37,761 nt of DNA from an uncultured Bacilli bacterium. Its GTDB lineage: Bacteria; Bacillota_I; Bacilli_A; RF39; UBA660. Position 1 is the first letter of the stretch. Every line of letters begins with the position of its first letter. The DNA lies in assembly GCA_947628345.1 (NCBI GenBank), contig CANQZM010000008.1:1-37761 (forward strand). The letters run 5' to 3'. Position numbers and translations under genes: made by a program. The notes below the pieces were generated by a model. That model was not told the DNA's origin and made no database searches. It worked only from the letters and a program-made list of their open reading frames with translations. This document shows positions 1 through 7,179 of the stretch, piece by piece.

Positions 1-68
1 ATTAAATTTTAACACTAATTTAACTCCTTTTATTCTATATATCTATTTTATCATTTACACATAATAAA

Positions 69-92
69 AACTACACATTTTCTTATGTAGTT
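69..92 (-). terminator. Weak stem-loop terminator downstream of the MazG-like gene
   Basis: On the minus strand AACTACA and TGTAGTT form a 7-bp stem, followed by TTTATTAT. It lies about 70 bases past the stop of the pyrophosphohydrolase gene and is the first plausible stop for that transcript. The stem is short and AT-rich, so this is tentative. Confidence 0.4.
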
Positions 93-160
93 CCTTAAAC
101 TGATGACATTGAGGAAGAAGTACAACAACTTTTCTAATAAAATTTAATAACTTTAATTTA

Positions 161-487
161 TTACTTTCTCAATACTTTTTCCAAAAATATTTTATCGTTA
201 AATGCTCCTCTTTTTAAACTTTTTACATTGGCAATAGCAATAACCTCATCTAATGTTGCATTTTCTAATTTAGCTAAAAAATTAATTATTTCTAACATAT
301 CTGCTAATTCTTCAATTCGATCTTTTCCCGTTGCATTTAAAACTTCTTGGTATTCTTCATTTAATTTTTTTTCTAATTCAACTTTATATTCTTCATCTGT
401 TAGAACTCTAGTAATTGGTTCCTCTCCATTTGATTTAATTATTTCAGGTATTTTATCTCTTACCAATTTGTTATATATTTGCTCCAT
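161..487 (-). CDS. MazG-like/phosphoribosyl-ATP pyrophosphohydrolase-like protein
   Basis: This 108-aa protein belongs to the small all-alpha NTP pyrophosphohydrolases. It opens with YNKLVRDKIPEII, the hallmark of the COG4997-type branch. The central EEYQEVL and the later EELADMLEIINFL match the E-x-x-E and E-x-x-D metal-binding helices of MazG-type enzymes. Family members hydrolyse nucleoside triphosphates to monophosphate and pyrophosphate, usually as housecleaning enzymes; the substrate here cannot be told. The start is supported by AAGGGAT a few bases upstream. The gene is monocistronic, and a perfect palindrome lies between its upstream region and the start codon. No his genes are nearby, so a role in histidine synthesis is unlikely. 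Confidence 0.85.
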   Translation of the reverse strand: MEQIYNKLVRDKIPEIIKSNGEEPITRVLTDEEYKVELEKKLNEEYQEVLNATGKDRIEELADMLEIINFLAKLENATLDEVIAIANVKSLKRGAFNDKIFLEKVLRK

Positions 488-503
488 AGTTTATCCCTTT
501 TTT

Positions 504-526
504 CTATATTGATATTGTCAATATAG
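504..526. promoter_or_regulatory. Perfect palindrome upstream of the pyrophosphohydrolase gene
   Basis: CTATATTGA and TCAATATAG are perfect 9-base inverted arms around TATTG, only 17 bases from the ATG of the minus-strand gene. A related inverted repeat (AATTGA...TCAATT) lies at about 541-561. Both share TTGACAA-TAT-TCAA. The position suits a repressor operator, but the factor is unknown. Confidence 0.45.
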
Positions 527-849
527 AAGTGTGTTTTCTAAATTGACAAATATATCAATTTTAATCTAAAAATATTTTATCATAAATGTAATCATTTTAA
601 AACCCGAACTACAAAAGTCCGAATTTCCTATCTATCTGGTGTGTTTGCAAAAGGGGTTTTGCACTTTAAAGTTTGATTCATCACATTTGATAAATATATT
701 CTAGCATAATAAAATATATTTATCAGCTACTTTGACTAAAAACTTTTATTACAAATTGTTTTTCATCATAAAGCAATGCTATTAATGTGCATATTTTCTT
801 TGCCAATATGCAAGTGTGCTTTCTAAATTGTCATATTTTTTTAAATATA
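527..849. other. Intergenic stretch with repeats and no gene
   Basis: I see no credible coding region here. The stretch holds one copy of a 22-base repeat (527-548) whose second copy is at 812-833 (20 of 22 identical), one copy of the structured repeat C (599-663), and an 11-bp perfect inverted repeat GATAAATATAT/ATATATTTATC at 689-724. The arrangement resembles the flanks of the toxin locus to the right with its coding part missing. Confidence 0.5.
599..663 (-). repeat. Structured intergenic repeat, copy C
   Basis: On the plus strand this reads as a small hairpin, then TTCCTATCTATCTGGTGTG, then a second hairpin TGCAAAA-gggg-TTTTGCA. A 31-base core (613-643) matches 1199-1229 in 27 positions. 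Both copies carry the same hairpin-core-hairpin order, although the second hairpins have unrelated sequences. The strand given is the one on which the first stem pairs better, using a G-U pair. Confidence 0.6.
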
Positions 850-878
850 TTGTATTAAAAACGAATGTTTGATATAAT
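850..878 (+). promoter_or_regulatory. Promoter of the 30-aa membrane peptide gene
   Basis: TTGTAT and TATAAT are separated by 17 bases, and TG one base before the -10 makes an extended -10. The predicted start is near 885, leaving a leader of about 57 bases. In that leader CCTCT (909-913) can pair with AGAGG (925-929), which is part of the Shine-Dalgarno region, so translation may be held back by structure. Confidence 0.7.
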
Positions 879-941
879 TTTCTTGGAACTTCGGTTGTTG
901 AGTGTCTACCTCTAATCTTTGTAGAGAGGAGGTTTGATAAA

Positions 942-1034
942 ATGAAAACTAAGACTTTTGTAGTAAAAGTCCTAAAGCTCATTGCTATCATTTTATTTCT
1001 CCTTATCATTATGATAGTAGTTATAAAAAAATGA
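942..1034 (+). CDS. Candidate type I toxin: 30-aa hydrophobic membrane peptide
   Basis: This ORF is below the track cut-off. It encodes a short lysine-rich N-terminus (MKTKTFVVKVLK), one continuous hydrophobic helix of about 17 residues, and a KK end. It has a very strong ribosome site, GAGGAGG, nine bases before ATG. The gene has its own promoter (850-878), and a terminator follows at 1078-1119. An antisense transcription unit converges on it from the right, with a terminator overlapping the last codons. Single-helix peptides with an SD-masking leader and a 3'-overlapping antisense RNA are the general plan of type I toxins such as TxpA and Fst. I see no sequence identity to a named family, so toxin activity is inferred from architecture. 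A simple small membrane protein is the alternative. Confidence 0.6.
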   Translation: MKTKTFVVKVLKLIAIILFLLIIMIVVIKK

Positions 1035-1141
1035 CACTTAATTCGCATTTGAATTAAATGTCTTCCTAAAAAATATTGGGTAGACATTCAACATAGCAAA
1101 ACTGAATGTTCCCTTTTTTATTTTATGCAAGTTTCCTTGAC
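1024..1141 (-). ncRNA. Candidate antisense RNA convergent with the membrane peptide gene
   Basis: A minus-strand transcript of about 118 bases is predicted from its promoter at 1148-1176 to a terminator at 1024-1062. The terminator stem is GACATTTAATTC/GAATTAAGTGTC with one mismatch, followed by seven U. The RNA contains the reverse complement of the mRNA terminator hairpin (1078-1113). It overlaps the 3' end of the peptide ORF and its 3' UTR, as in the txpA/RatA arrangement. No SD-preceded ORF is visible in it. Confidence 0.5.
1078..1119 (+). terminator. Rho-independent terminator of the membrane peptide mRNA
   Basis: GGG-tag-ACATTCA pairs with TGAATGT-t-CCC and is followed by TTTTTTATTTT on the plus strand. 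It lies 43 bases after the stop codon of the 30-aa ORF. Confidence 0.7.
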
Positions 1142-1147
1142 AAATAC

Positions 1148-1176
1148 ATCATAACATAAAAACGACCTTTTTACAA
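1148..1176 (-). promoter_or_regulatory. Promoter of the antisense RNA
   Basis: On the minus strand TTGTAA and TATGAT are 17 bases apart, with TG one base before the -10. The predicted start is near 1141. The -35 element lies inside a small hairpin (1159-1184), which could itself terminate transcription coming from the 308-aa gene. Confidence 0.55.
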
Positions 1177-1184
1177 GTCGTTTT
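1159..1184 (-). terminator. Hairpin with U tract between the 308-aa gene and the antisense promoter
   Basis: AAAACGAC and GTCGTTTT form an 8-bp stem. On the minus strand it is followed by TTTTTATG. It is the best candidate end for the 308-aa gene transcript, although it lies about 145 bases downstream of its stop and could work in both directions. Confidence 0.5.
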
Positions 1185-1192
1185 CTTATTTC

Positions 1193-1250
1193 TACTCGAA
1201 AAGTTCGAGTTTCCTATCAATCTGGTGCGAGTGTTGTAGATATCTACAAC
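1193..1250 (-). repeat. Structured intergenic repeat, copy B
   Basis: The order is ACTCGAA-aag-TTCGAGT, then TTCCTATCAATCTGGTGCG, then the perfect palindrome GTTGTAGATATCTACAAC (1233-1250). It is the partner of the copy at 599-663. The rest of the space up to the 308-aa gene (1251-1328) shows no other structure. Confidence 0.6.
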
Positions 1251-1328
1251 TTTTGCATAGTTCAAAATGATATTAAATATCATTCACTAAAAATATTTTA
1301 AAAAATAAAAAGTAGTAATAAATTTGTA

Positions 1329-2255
1329 CTACTTTATTTCACTATTTAAAGTTTTCTTTAAAACTTGTCTATTATTATTATTATTTTCGTTTAAAACCGT
1401 CATGTCTATAAGTCCCATATCTAATAATGCCTGAAAATTGTTTATTGTTGTTTGTATAAAATCCTCTGTTCGAATTAAAGTTTTATCACTAAAATTTTTT
1501 TGAATTGCTTCTTTACTTTTCACAAAAAACGATGCTCTAAAATGATTATCGTACCCTGGATGATAAATTTGAAAATGGTAACACATTAAATCATTTGAAA
1601 GTGTAGTTAAATTGTTTAATTGTAAAAAATAGATATCTTCAGCTATTTTACCAATTTTTGTTATACAATCATTATAATCTTCATAAACTTGCTTATGAGA
1701 AGAATCCAAGACATCAATATAATCTATTTTATATGCTTCAGGTCTGTAATATTTAATACCTGTTTGTGTACTTATATATTCTGGTATATATTTTTGAGTT
1801 TTATCTGGAATAGCACATTTTAATGTTATCGATCTTGATTGATTCCCATTATTTATCATTTCATTTAACTCATTTAATATAATAGAGCAATCTTCAATGC
1901 TCGTTTTCATAAATAAACTTGCTCTTTTTAAAAATATATTTGAATCAATTTGTTCATCAGTTAGTGAATTGATAAATTTTTTTAATTTTGAATATCTTTT
2001 TAATCTAACAGATTTTTTATAATCATCAGACTTATTAAACATTTCATCTTCAATATCATATGTTCCTACAATCTCAAATAATTCATTCTCTAAATTTTTA
2101 TTTTGTCTATTCCAATAATTATTACTCAAAAAATTATATGCTAATATATATCTATTTGACTTTAATTCTTCTTCCCGTACTTTTTTAATCTCTTCGATAT
2201 AATCATAAATTGTATAATCTGATGTTTCATCTTTTTTAAGATTAAATAATCCCAT
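1329..2255 (-). CDS. Orphan 308-aa hypothetical protein
   Basis: I do not recognise this protein. It is hydrophilic, rich in Asn, Lys, Asp and Tyr, with no signal peptide or membrane segment, so it is probably cytoplasmic. The first half is largely helical and charged; the second half alternates short hydrophobic strands with polar stretches, and a poly-Asn run (NNNNN) lies near the C-terminus. The start is well supported by AAAGGAGG eight bases upstream and a TATAAT -10 box at 2281-2286. It stands alone between the tmRNA gene and the toxin-like locus. Because tmRNA 3' ends are frequent integration sites, it may be cargo of a decayed element, though no integrase is visible. Confidence 0.75.
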   Translation of the reverse strand: MGLFNLKKDETSDYTIYDYIEEIKKVREEELKSNRYILAYNFLSNNYWNRQNKNLENELFEIVGTYDIEDEMFNKSDDYKKSVRLKRYSKLKKFINSLTDEQIDSNIFLKRASLFMKTSIEDCSIILNELNEMINNGNQSRSITLKCAIPDKTQKYIPEYISTQTGIKYYRPEAYKIDYIDVLDSSHKQVYEDYNDCITKIGKIAEDIYFLQLNNLTTLSNDLMCYHFQIYHPGYDNHFRASFFVKSKEAIQKNFSDKTLIRTEDFIQTTINNFQALLDMGLIDMTVLNENNNNNRQVLKKTLNSEIK

Positions 2256-2280
2256 ATAAATCCTCCTTTAATAGCTATTT

Positions 2281-2286
2281 ATTATA
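2281..2286 (-). promoter_or_regulatory. -10 box of the 308-aa gene
   Basis: TATAAT lies on the minus strand 25 bases before the ATG and just upstream of AAAGGAGG. No convincing -35 element is seen at the expected distance. Confidence 0.5.
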
Positions 2287-2349
2287 CCATACTTGTCTAG
2301 TTTTTCATATTATTTTAATTAGATTTCAACATTGTCTTTTTCTATTGTG

Positions 2350-2465
2350 TTATTTCTTTTGAATAATTTGATTTAGAATTCGTATTATATCTTTATAATT
2401 TTCTTTATTTAATGCACTAAAATAATAATCTAAACAGGTATGTTTTATTTTTGACAAAAATTTAA
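2350..2465 (-). pseudogene. Possible C-terminal gene remnant downstream of tmRNA
   Basis: On the minus strand a stop-bounded frame of about 38 codons ends with LNKENYKDIIRILNQIIQKK and TAA. It is amphipathic and looks coding, but has no start codon with a ribosome site and is closed upstream by TAG inside the terminator hairpin. It is most simply the tail of a gene whose front part was lost. The parent family is not recognisable. Confidence 0.3.
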
Positions 2466-2508
2466 CCCCCTAGGTATTTTGACAAGTATATTAAAATGAC
2501 CTAAGGGG
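2466..2508 (-). terminator. Hairpin downstream of tmRNA
   Basis: CCCCTTAGGTCATTTT and AAAATACCTAGGGG form a long stem with two mismatches and a loop of about 12 bases, followed on the minus strand by TTAAATTTTT. A smaller palindrome, ATTCGAA...TTCGAAT, lies between it and the tmRNA end (2525-2542). Together they probably end the ssrA transcript. Confidence 0.6.
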
Positions 2509-2553
2509 CTATCTTTATATCAATATTCGAAAAAGTTCGAATAGAAACGTCAC

Positions 2554-2895
2554 TGGTGGAGCTGAGGAGAATCGAACTCCTGTCCAAAAATACAGCTACA
2601 TAAACTTCTACAAGTTTAGTTAACTAAATAATTTAATTTACTATTCAAGTAGTTAACGACAAAAATAGTAAACGAGTCTATTGTTTTCATTTTAGCTATA
2701 GACATCACTAAAATATAATCTACTAAAATTGAATCTTATTTACTTTACGTAGATAAAAAGTAATAAGATGCTTCCTATATTAAGCGAAAGCTAATTGAGT
2801 ATTACTGTTTCCAGTTATATTTAATTTTGCTTGTATCGTAAGCATACGACTTGCCATTTATGCTCTAATATCCCTGTCGAAACCAAATCAGCCCC
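2554..2895 (-). ncRNA. ssrA: tmRNA (transfer-messenger RNA)
   Basis: The RNA begins GGGGCUGAUUUGGUUUCGAC and ends GGAGUUCGAUUCUCC-UCAGCUCCACCA, so the 7-bp acceptor stem and the T-arm are complete and CCA is encoded. The acceptor stem carries the G3-U70 pair that marks it for alanyl-tRNA synthetase. The tag frame starts at the resume codon GCA (2830) and ends at TAA (2780), giving AKLNITGNSNTQLAFA. It rescues stalled ribosomes together with SmpB, whose gene lies just upstream. The promoter is at 2907-2935 and a terminator hairpin follows at 2466-2508. The LAFA end differs from the LAA of most bacteria and resembles the FAFA/YAFA ends of Mollicutes. Confidence 0.97.
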
Positions 2896-2906
2896 ATGTA
2901 TTCCAT

Positions 2907-2935
2907 ATTATAACATATTTCTTTAATTTTTTGAA
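2907..2935 (-). promoter_or_regulatory. tmRNA promoter
   Basis: TTCAAA and TATAAT are spaced 17 bases apart on the minus strand, with TG one base before the -10. The -10 ends 12 bases before the mature 5' end. Confidence 0.6.
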
Positions 2936-2994
2936 GTCCTATAAATATTAATGTTTAATTATAAAAAATGGATTGATATTACAATTTATCAAAT

Positions 2995-3435
2995 TTAATA
3001 TCTTCTTTTTAATTGCTTTTCTAAAGAACGTTTTATATCTCTAGATTTAATTGCTTCACGTTTATCATAATTATGCTTTCCTTGACAAATTCCTAATTCA
3101 ACTTTTAATATATTTTTTTTAAAATACAGCTTTAGGGGAATGAGAGTTAATCCTTGTTGCTCAACTTGTTCTGAAATTTTGTTAATTTCTTGTTTATGCA
3201 ACAATAATTTTCTTGTCCTTGTTTCGTGATGATTAAAAATATTGCCTTCTTTATAAGGAGCTACAAACATATTAATTAAAAAAACTTCACCTTGCCTTAC
3301 GATTCCATAACTTTCCTTAATATTACAGTTACCAGATCTAATTGATTTAATTTCTGTTCCTGTTAATTCAATTCCGGCTTCATATGTTTTTTTTACAAAA
3401 TAATCATGTCTAGCCTTTCTATTTATTATTTCCAT
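2995..3435 (-). CDS. smpB: SsrA-binding protein SmpB
   Basis: SmpB binds the tRNA-like domain of tmRNA and delivers it to stalled ribosomes. The protein has 146 aa, within the usual 145-160. It shows the N-terminal N-R-K-A-R-HDY start, the GTEIKSIR segment, the core beta barrel, and the C-terminal KxxYDKRExIKxRDxKR tail that reaches into the decoding centre. The start has AGGAGG just upstream. It sits between rnr and ssrA, the common Gram-positive order, 45 bases after rnr, and is probably cotranscribed with it. Confidence 0.98.
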   Translation of the reverse strand: MEIINRKARHDYFVKKTYEAGIELTGTEIKSIRSGNCNIKESYGIVRQGEVFLINMFVAPYKEGNIFNHHETRTRKLLLHKQEINKISEQVEQQGLTLIPLKLYFKKNILKVELGICQGKHNYDKREAIKSRDIKRSLEKQLKRRY

Positions 3436-3480
3436 GTTTTCCTCCTTTAATGTTGTAAATTCAATATTGATTATTCTTAA

Positions 3481-5583
3481 TTACAATTTTCTTACTATTG
3501 CAAAATCAATTATTTTTTCTTCTTTATCAGCTCTGATAACTTTTATTATTACTTTATCACCAATGGTATATTTTATATGACTTTTTTCGCCTGTCAATGT
3601 CATATTTTCTTCATTATAGTTAAAGAAATCATCCATATCTCTTAATGGTACTAAGCCTTCAACTAAATTATCTAGTTCTACAAACATACCAAAAGATGTT
3701 ATTGAAGTAATCATACCTTCAAATTCTTCACCAATATGAGCCTTCATATATTCAGCCATCTTCATGTCTTCGACTTCTCTTTCACATTCGACAGATGCTC
3801 TTTCACGTTCAGAGGAATGTTCAGTTACATAAATTAGTTTTTCTTCCCAATGCTTTAATGTATTTGAATCTAAATTCTTATTAAATAAGTATGTTCTAAG
3901 TAGACGATGTACAGTAGTATCTGGATAACGTCTTATTGGAGAAGTAAAATGAGTATAACATTTACTAGCTAAACCATAATGTCCTAAATTTTCAGGTTTA
4001 TATACAGCCTTTTGCATACTTCTTAATAATAAACTAGATAATATTTTATATTCAGGTTTATCCTTTAAGGACACAATTAATTGCTGCATCGACTTAGGAG
4101 TAAAATCTTTGATATTACCAGCTACTTGATAGCCTAATGTTCCTATAAAAGATAAATAATTTCTGATTTTTTCTTCTTTTGGCATTTCATGAACTCTATA
4201 AACAAAAGGCAGATTCATATAATAAATATGTGTTGCAACACACTCATTAGCAGCAATCATAAAGTCTTCAATTAAAAGTTCTCCAGCTCCTCTATTTCTT
4301 TTTACTATTTCTGTTGGAACACAATTTTCATCTACTAAAATTTTAGCTTCATCGATTTCAAAATCAATATAACCACGATTGATTTTCATTTTTCTTAATA
4401 TTTTGGCTAGTTCATACATTTGTTGCAAAGGTTCAATATATGGTTCATAACCTTCAACAACTTCATTGTTTTCTAAAATTCGATTAACTTTATTATAAGT
4501 CATTTGAATACGTGATTTAATAACACTAGGGAAAATATCATAGCTAATTTGATTACCCTTATTATCAAACTCCATTACACAAGATATTGTTAATCGATCA
4601 ACATTTGGATTCAAAGAACAAATACCATTAGATAACTCATGAGGTAACATTGGAATAACTCTATCTACCAAATATACACTAGTACCTCGTTCCATTGCTT
4701 CAACATCTAGTGGTGATGATTCTTTTACGTAATAAGAAACATCTGCAATATGAACTCCCAATTGATAATTGCCATTTTCTAATTTTTTAATAGATATAGC
4801 ATCATCAATATCCTTGGTATCATCACCATCAATTGTAAAAATAACCTCATCTCTTAAATCTATTCTATCTTTTAAATCTTCTTCATAAACTTGCATAGGC
4901 ATGTGTTTTACTTGATCTTTTACTTCATCTAAAAATTCAGTATTAATATTATACTTACGCACAATAGATAAAATATCAACTCCTGGGTCGTTTTTATGAC
5001 CTATGATTTCAACTACTTTACCTTGATATCTATAGTTACTTATTTTCTTACTAAGTTCAACTACAACTTTATGACCATCGACTGCATTTAAAGAATTTTC
5101 TCTTTTCACTTCTATTTCAATTTTTATTTTTTTATCATCTAAGGTAATAATTCCCTTGTCTTTAACGAAATTAATTTCCCCAATATATTTAGAAATAGCT
5201 CTTTTAACAACTTTTAAAACTCGTCCTTCTAGACGATCTAGATTCATTTTACTGGTAATTTCTACTATTACCATATCATCATGAATCGCTCCATTCATAT
5301 TGTCCGCACTTACATAAATATCTTCATCTAAGTTTTCAACTGCAACAAAGCCAAAACCTTTCTTATTAACATGCATAATACCTTTTCTTAAGTGACTATT
5401 TTCTAACAACATATATTTATCTTTATTAGTATGATAAATAATAACTTCTTCTTCTAAGTCTTTCAAAACATCTATTAACTGTTTAAGTTCATCTGCGCTT
5501 TTTAAATTTAATTGATCCTGAATATCATATATAGTCATTGCCTCATTGTTATCTTCTAACAATTTTAATACTGATTCTTTCAT
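3481..5583 (-). CDS. rnr: Ribonuclease R
   Basis: This is a processive 3'-5' exoribonuclease of the RNB family that degrades structured RNA and works with tmRNA in clearing nonstop mRNA. Its 700 aa hold an N-terminal helix-turn-helix-like region, two cold-shock domains, the RNB domain with the metal-binding motif DGDDTKDIDDA near residue 250, and a C-terminal S1 domain (about 625-695). Unlike many R enzymes it lacks a long lysine-rich C-terminal tail and stops right after S1. The start ATG is preceded by GAAGGTG. It follows secG after a terminator and precedes smpB. Confidence 0.97.
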   Translation of the reverse strand: MKESVLKLLEDNNEAMTIYDIQDQLNLKSADELKQLIDVLKDLEEEVIIYHTNKDKYMLLENSHLRKGIMHVNKKGFGFVAVENLDEDIYVSADNMNGAIHDDMVIVEITSKMNLDRLEGRVLKVVKRAISKYIGEINFVKDKGIITLDDKKIKIEIEVKRENSLNAVDGHKVVVELSKKISNYRYQGKVVEIIGHKNDPGVDILSIVRKYNINTEFLDEVKDQVKHMPMQVYEEDLKDRIDLRDEVIFTIDGDDTKDIDDAISIKKLENGNYQLGVHIADVSYYVKESSPLDVEAMERGTSVYLVDRVIPMLPHELSNGICSLNPNVDRLTISCVMEFDNKGNQISYDIFPSVIKSRIQMTYNKVNRILENNEVVEGYEPYIEPLQQMYELAKILRKMKINRGYIDFEIDEAKILVDENCVPTEIVKRNRGAGELLIEDFMIAANECVATHIYYMNLPFVYRVHEMPKEEKIRNYLSFIGTLGYQVAGNIKDFTPKSMQQLIVSLKDKPEYKILSSLLLRSMQKAVYKPENLGHYGLASKCYTHFTSPIRRYPDTTVHRLLRTYLFNKNLDSNTLKHWEEKLIYVTEHSSERERASVECEREVEDMKMAEYMKAHIGEEFEGMITSITSFGMFVELDNLVEGLVPLRDMDDFFNYNEENMTLTGEKSHIKYTIGDKVIIKVIRADKEEKIIDFAIVRKL

Positions 5584-5620
5584 TTTTTCACCTTCTACTA
5601 CTATATCTAATAATATTATA

Positions 5621-5649
5621 AAATAAAAAAGACTAAATTCCTAGTCTTT
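5621..5649 (-). terminator. Terminator between secG and rnr
   Basis: AAAGACTA and TAGTCTTT form an 8-bp stem with a 6-base loop, followed by TTTTATTTTAT on the minus strand. The secG stop codon lies inside the stem, so part of the secG transcripts probably ends here and rnr receives readthrough or its own promoter. Confidence 0.75.
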
Positions 5650-5866
5650 AACCAATAAATGTTGAAATTAAGCAAATCAAGAAAAATGACAATCCAAGTA
5701 ACAAAGTAATTCTACTAATTACTAATTCAGAGCCTCTTTCTTTTCGCTTCACAAACAAATCAGAATTACCTCCACTAATAATTTGGGCAGCACCTTCGGC
5801 TTTACCACTTTGTAAAAGAACAATTACTATTAATAAAATTGATATAATTAATAAAGCTGCTTTCAT
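5648..5866 (-). CDS. secG: Protein-export translocase subunit SecG
   Basis: SecG is the small accessory subunit of the SecYEG channel in the membrane. The protein has 72 aa with two hydrophobic helices (about residues 3-20 and 48-70) joined by the conserved loop LLQSGKAEG. The ORF track starts six codons earlier, but those ATG codons lie on top of the ribosome site GAGGAGG; the ATG at 5866, seven bases after it, is the better start. Its position between eno and rnr matches many Bacilli. Confidence 0.93.
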   Translation of the reverse strand: MKAALLIISILLIVIVLLQSGKAEGAAQIISGGNSDLFVKRKERGSELVISRITLLLGLSFFLICLISTFIG

Positions 5867-5895
5867 AATATGCCTCCTCATCAAATATTTCTATT

Positions 5896-5924
5896 ATTTT
5901 ATCACAAAACAATATTTAATGCAA
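5896..5924 (-). promoter_or_regulatory. Promoter of secG
   Basis: TTGCAT and TAAAAT are separated by 17 bases on the minus strand, with TG one base upstream of the -10. It lies between eno and secG. An 8-bp inverted repeat covering the eno stop (ATCAATAA...TTATTGAT) lies just upstream but lacks a U tract. Confidence 0.6.
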
Positions 5925-5955
5925 CTACCAAATAAGCTATCAATAATAAAATAAT

Positions 5956-7179
5956 TTATTGATTATTTATTTTTTCTTCAATTCTCATTAATTGATTATA
6001 TTTACAAATTCGATCTGTTCTAGACATAGATCCTGTTTTTATTTGTCCTAAATTTAAACCAACTGCCAAATCAGCAATAGTTGTGTCTTCTGTTTCTCCA
6101 CTTCGATGGGAAATTATTGTGTTATATCCATGGCTTTTAGCAAGTTCAATTGTTTCCAATGTTTCTGTAATTGTCCCTATTTGGTTAACTTTTAATAAAA
6201 TTGCATTACCGGCTTTTTTATCAATTCCCATTTGTAAACATTTCTTATTAGTAACGAACAAATCATCCCCAACTAATTGGACCTTATCACCTAACAAGGC
6301 TGTAATTTTACTAAATCCCTCCCAATCATTTTCATCTACTGGATCTTCTATAGATACAATGGGATAAGTTTCAACTAATTGTTCATAAAAACTTATCAAT
6401 TCATCTGTCGTCATTTGCTTTCCATCAACATTATATAATCCGTCCTTATAAAATTCAGATGCAGCTACATCAATGGCTATCTTAACATCTTGACCTGGCA
6501 CATATCCAGCTTTTGAAATAGCTTCTATGATTAAATCAAACCCTTCTTTATTAGATGACAGATTAGGCGCAAAACCACCTTCATCCCCGACACCTGTTGA
6601 ATAATTTTTTTCATTTAAAACGGTTTTTAAACTATGAAAGACTTCAGCGCCTACTCGAATACGTTCATGAATATTATCTCTTTGAGGAATAATCATAAAT
6701 TCTTGAAAATCTAAGTTATTATCAGCATGAGCTCCACCATTTAAAATATTCATCATTGGTATAGGTAGAGTCCTCCCATTACCAATATATTCATATAATT
6801 CCTTGTGTTGTTCATTGGCACTAGCTTTTAAAGCAGCCATACTGACACCTAAGATGGCATTGGCACCAATTTTAGATTTAGTTTCGGTACCATCTAAATT
6901 TATCATTTTATAATCCAAAGCTTTTTGATCAGCAGCATCCATTCCAATAACTGCATCTTTTAAGACTGTATTAACATTATTAACAGCTTTAAGAACTCCC
7001 TTGCCATTATATCTTTCATCTTTATCACGCATTTCTAGTGCTTCTCTTTCTCCTGTTGATGCCCCACTAGGAACTGCAGCTCTTCCTATTACTCCATTTT
7101 CCAAAATAACATCTACTTCAACTGTAGGATTACCTCTAGAATCTAATATTTCTCGACCTATTACATTTTTAATTTTCAT
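5956..7179 (-). CDS. eno: Enolase
   Basis: Enolase converts 2-phosphoglycerate to phosphoenolpyruvate in glycolysis. The sequence has the N-terminal [17 protein letters not shown], the flexible catalytic loop [29 protein letters not shown], the Mg ligands in [17 protein letters not shown] and VGDDLFVTN, and the signature LLKVNQIGT with the catalytic lysine, followed by SHRSGETED. The length, 407 aa, is slightly shorter than the common 425-435. The ATG overlaps the stop of the preceding small ORF by one base, and an AAGGAGATG sequence precedes it, so the two are translationally coupled. Confidence 0.98.
   Translation of the reverse strand: MKIKNVIGREILDSRGNPTVEVDVILENGVIGRAAVPSGASTGEREALEMRDKDERYNGKGVLKAVNNVNTVLKDAVIGMDAADQKALDYKMINLDGTETKSKIGANAILGVSMAALKASANEQHKELYEYIGNGRTLPIPMMNILNGGAHADNNLDFQEFMIIPQRDNIHERIRVGAEVFHSLKTVLNEKNYSTGVGDEGGFAPNLSSNKEGFDLIIEAISKAGYVPGQDVKIAIDVAASEFYKDGLYNVDGKQMTTDELISFYEQLVETYPIVSIEDPVDENDWEGFSKITALLGDKVQLVGDDLFVTNKKCLQMGIDKKAGNAILLKVNQIGTITETLETIELAKSHGYNTIISHRSGETEDTTIADLAVGLNLGQIKTGSMSRTDRICKYNQLMRIEEKINNQ

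Noticed and set aside
782-1087. Minus-strand ORF of 101 aa in the track
   Set aside because: It has no ribosome site and an odd composition, and it overlaps on the opposite strand a unit with promoter, SD, ORF and terminator. The antisense transcript there starts too close to its ATG and ends inside it.
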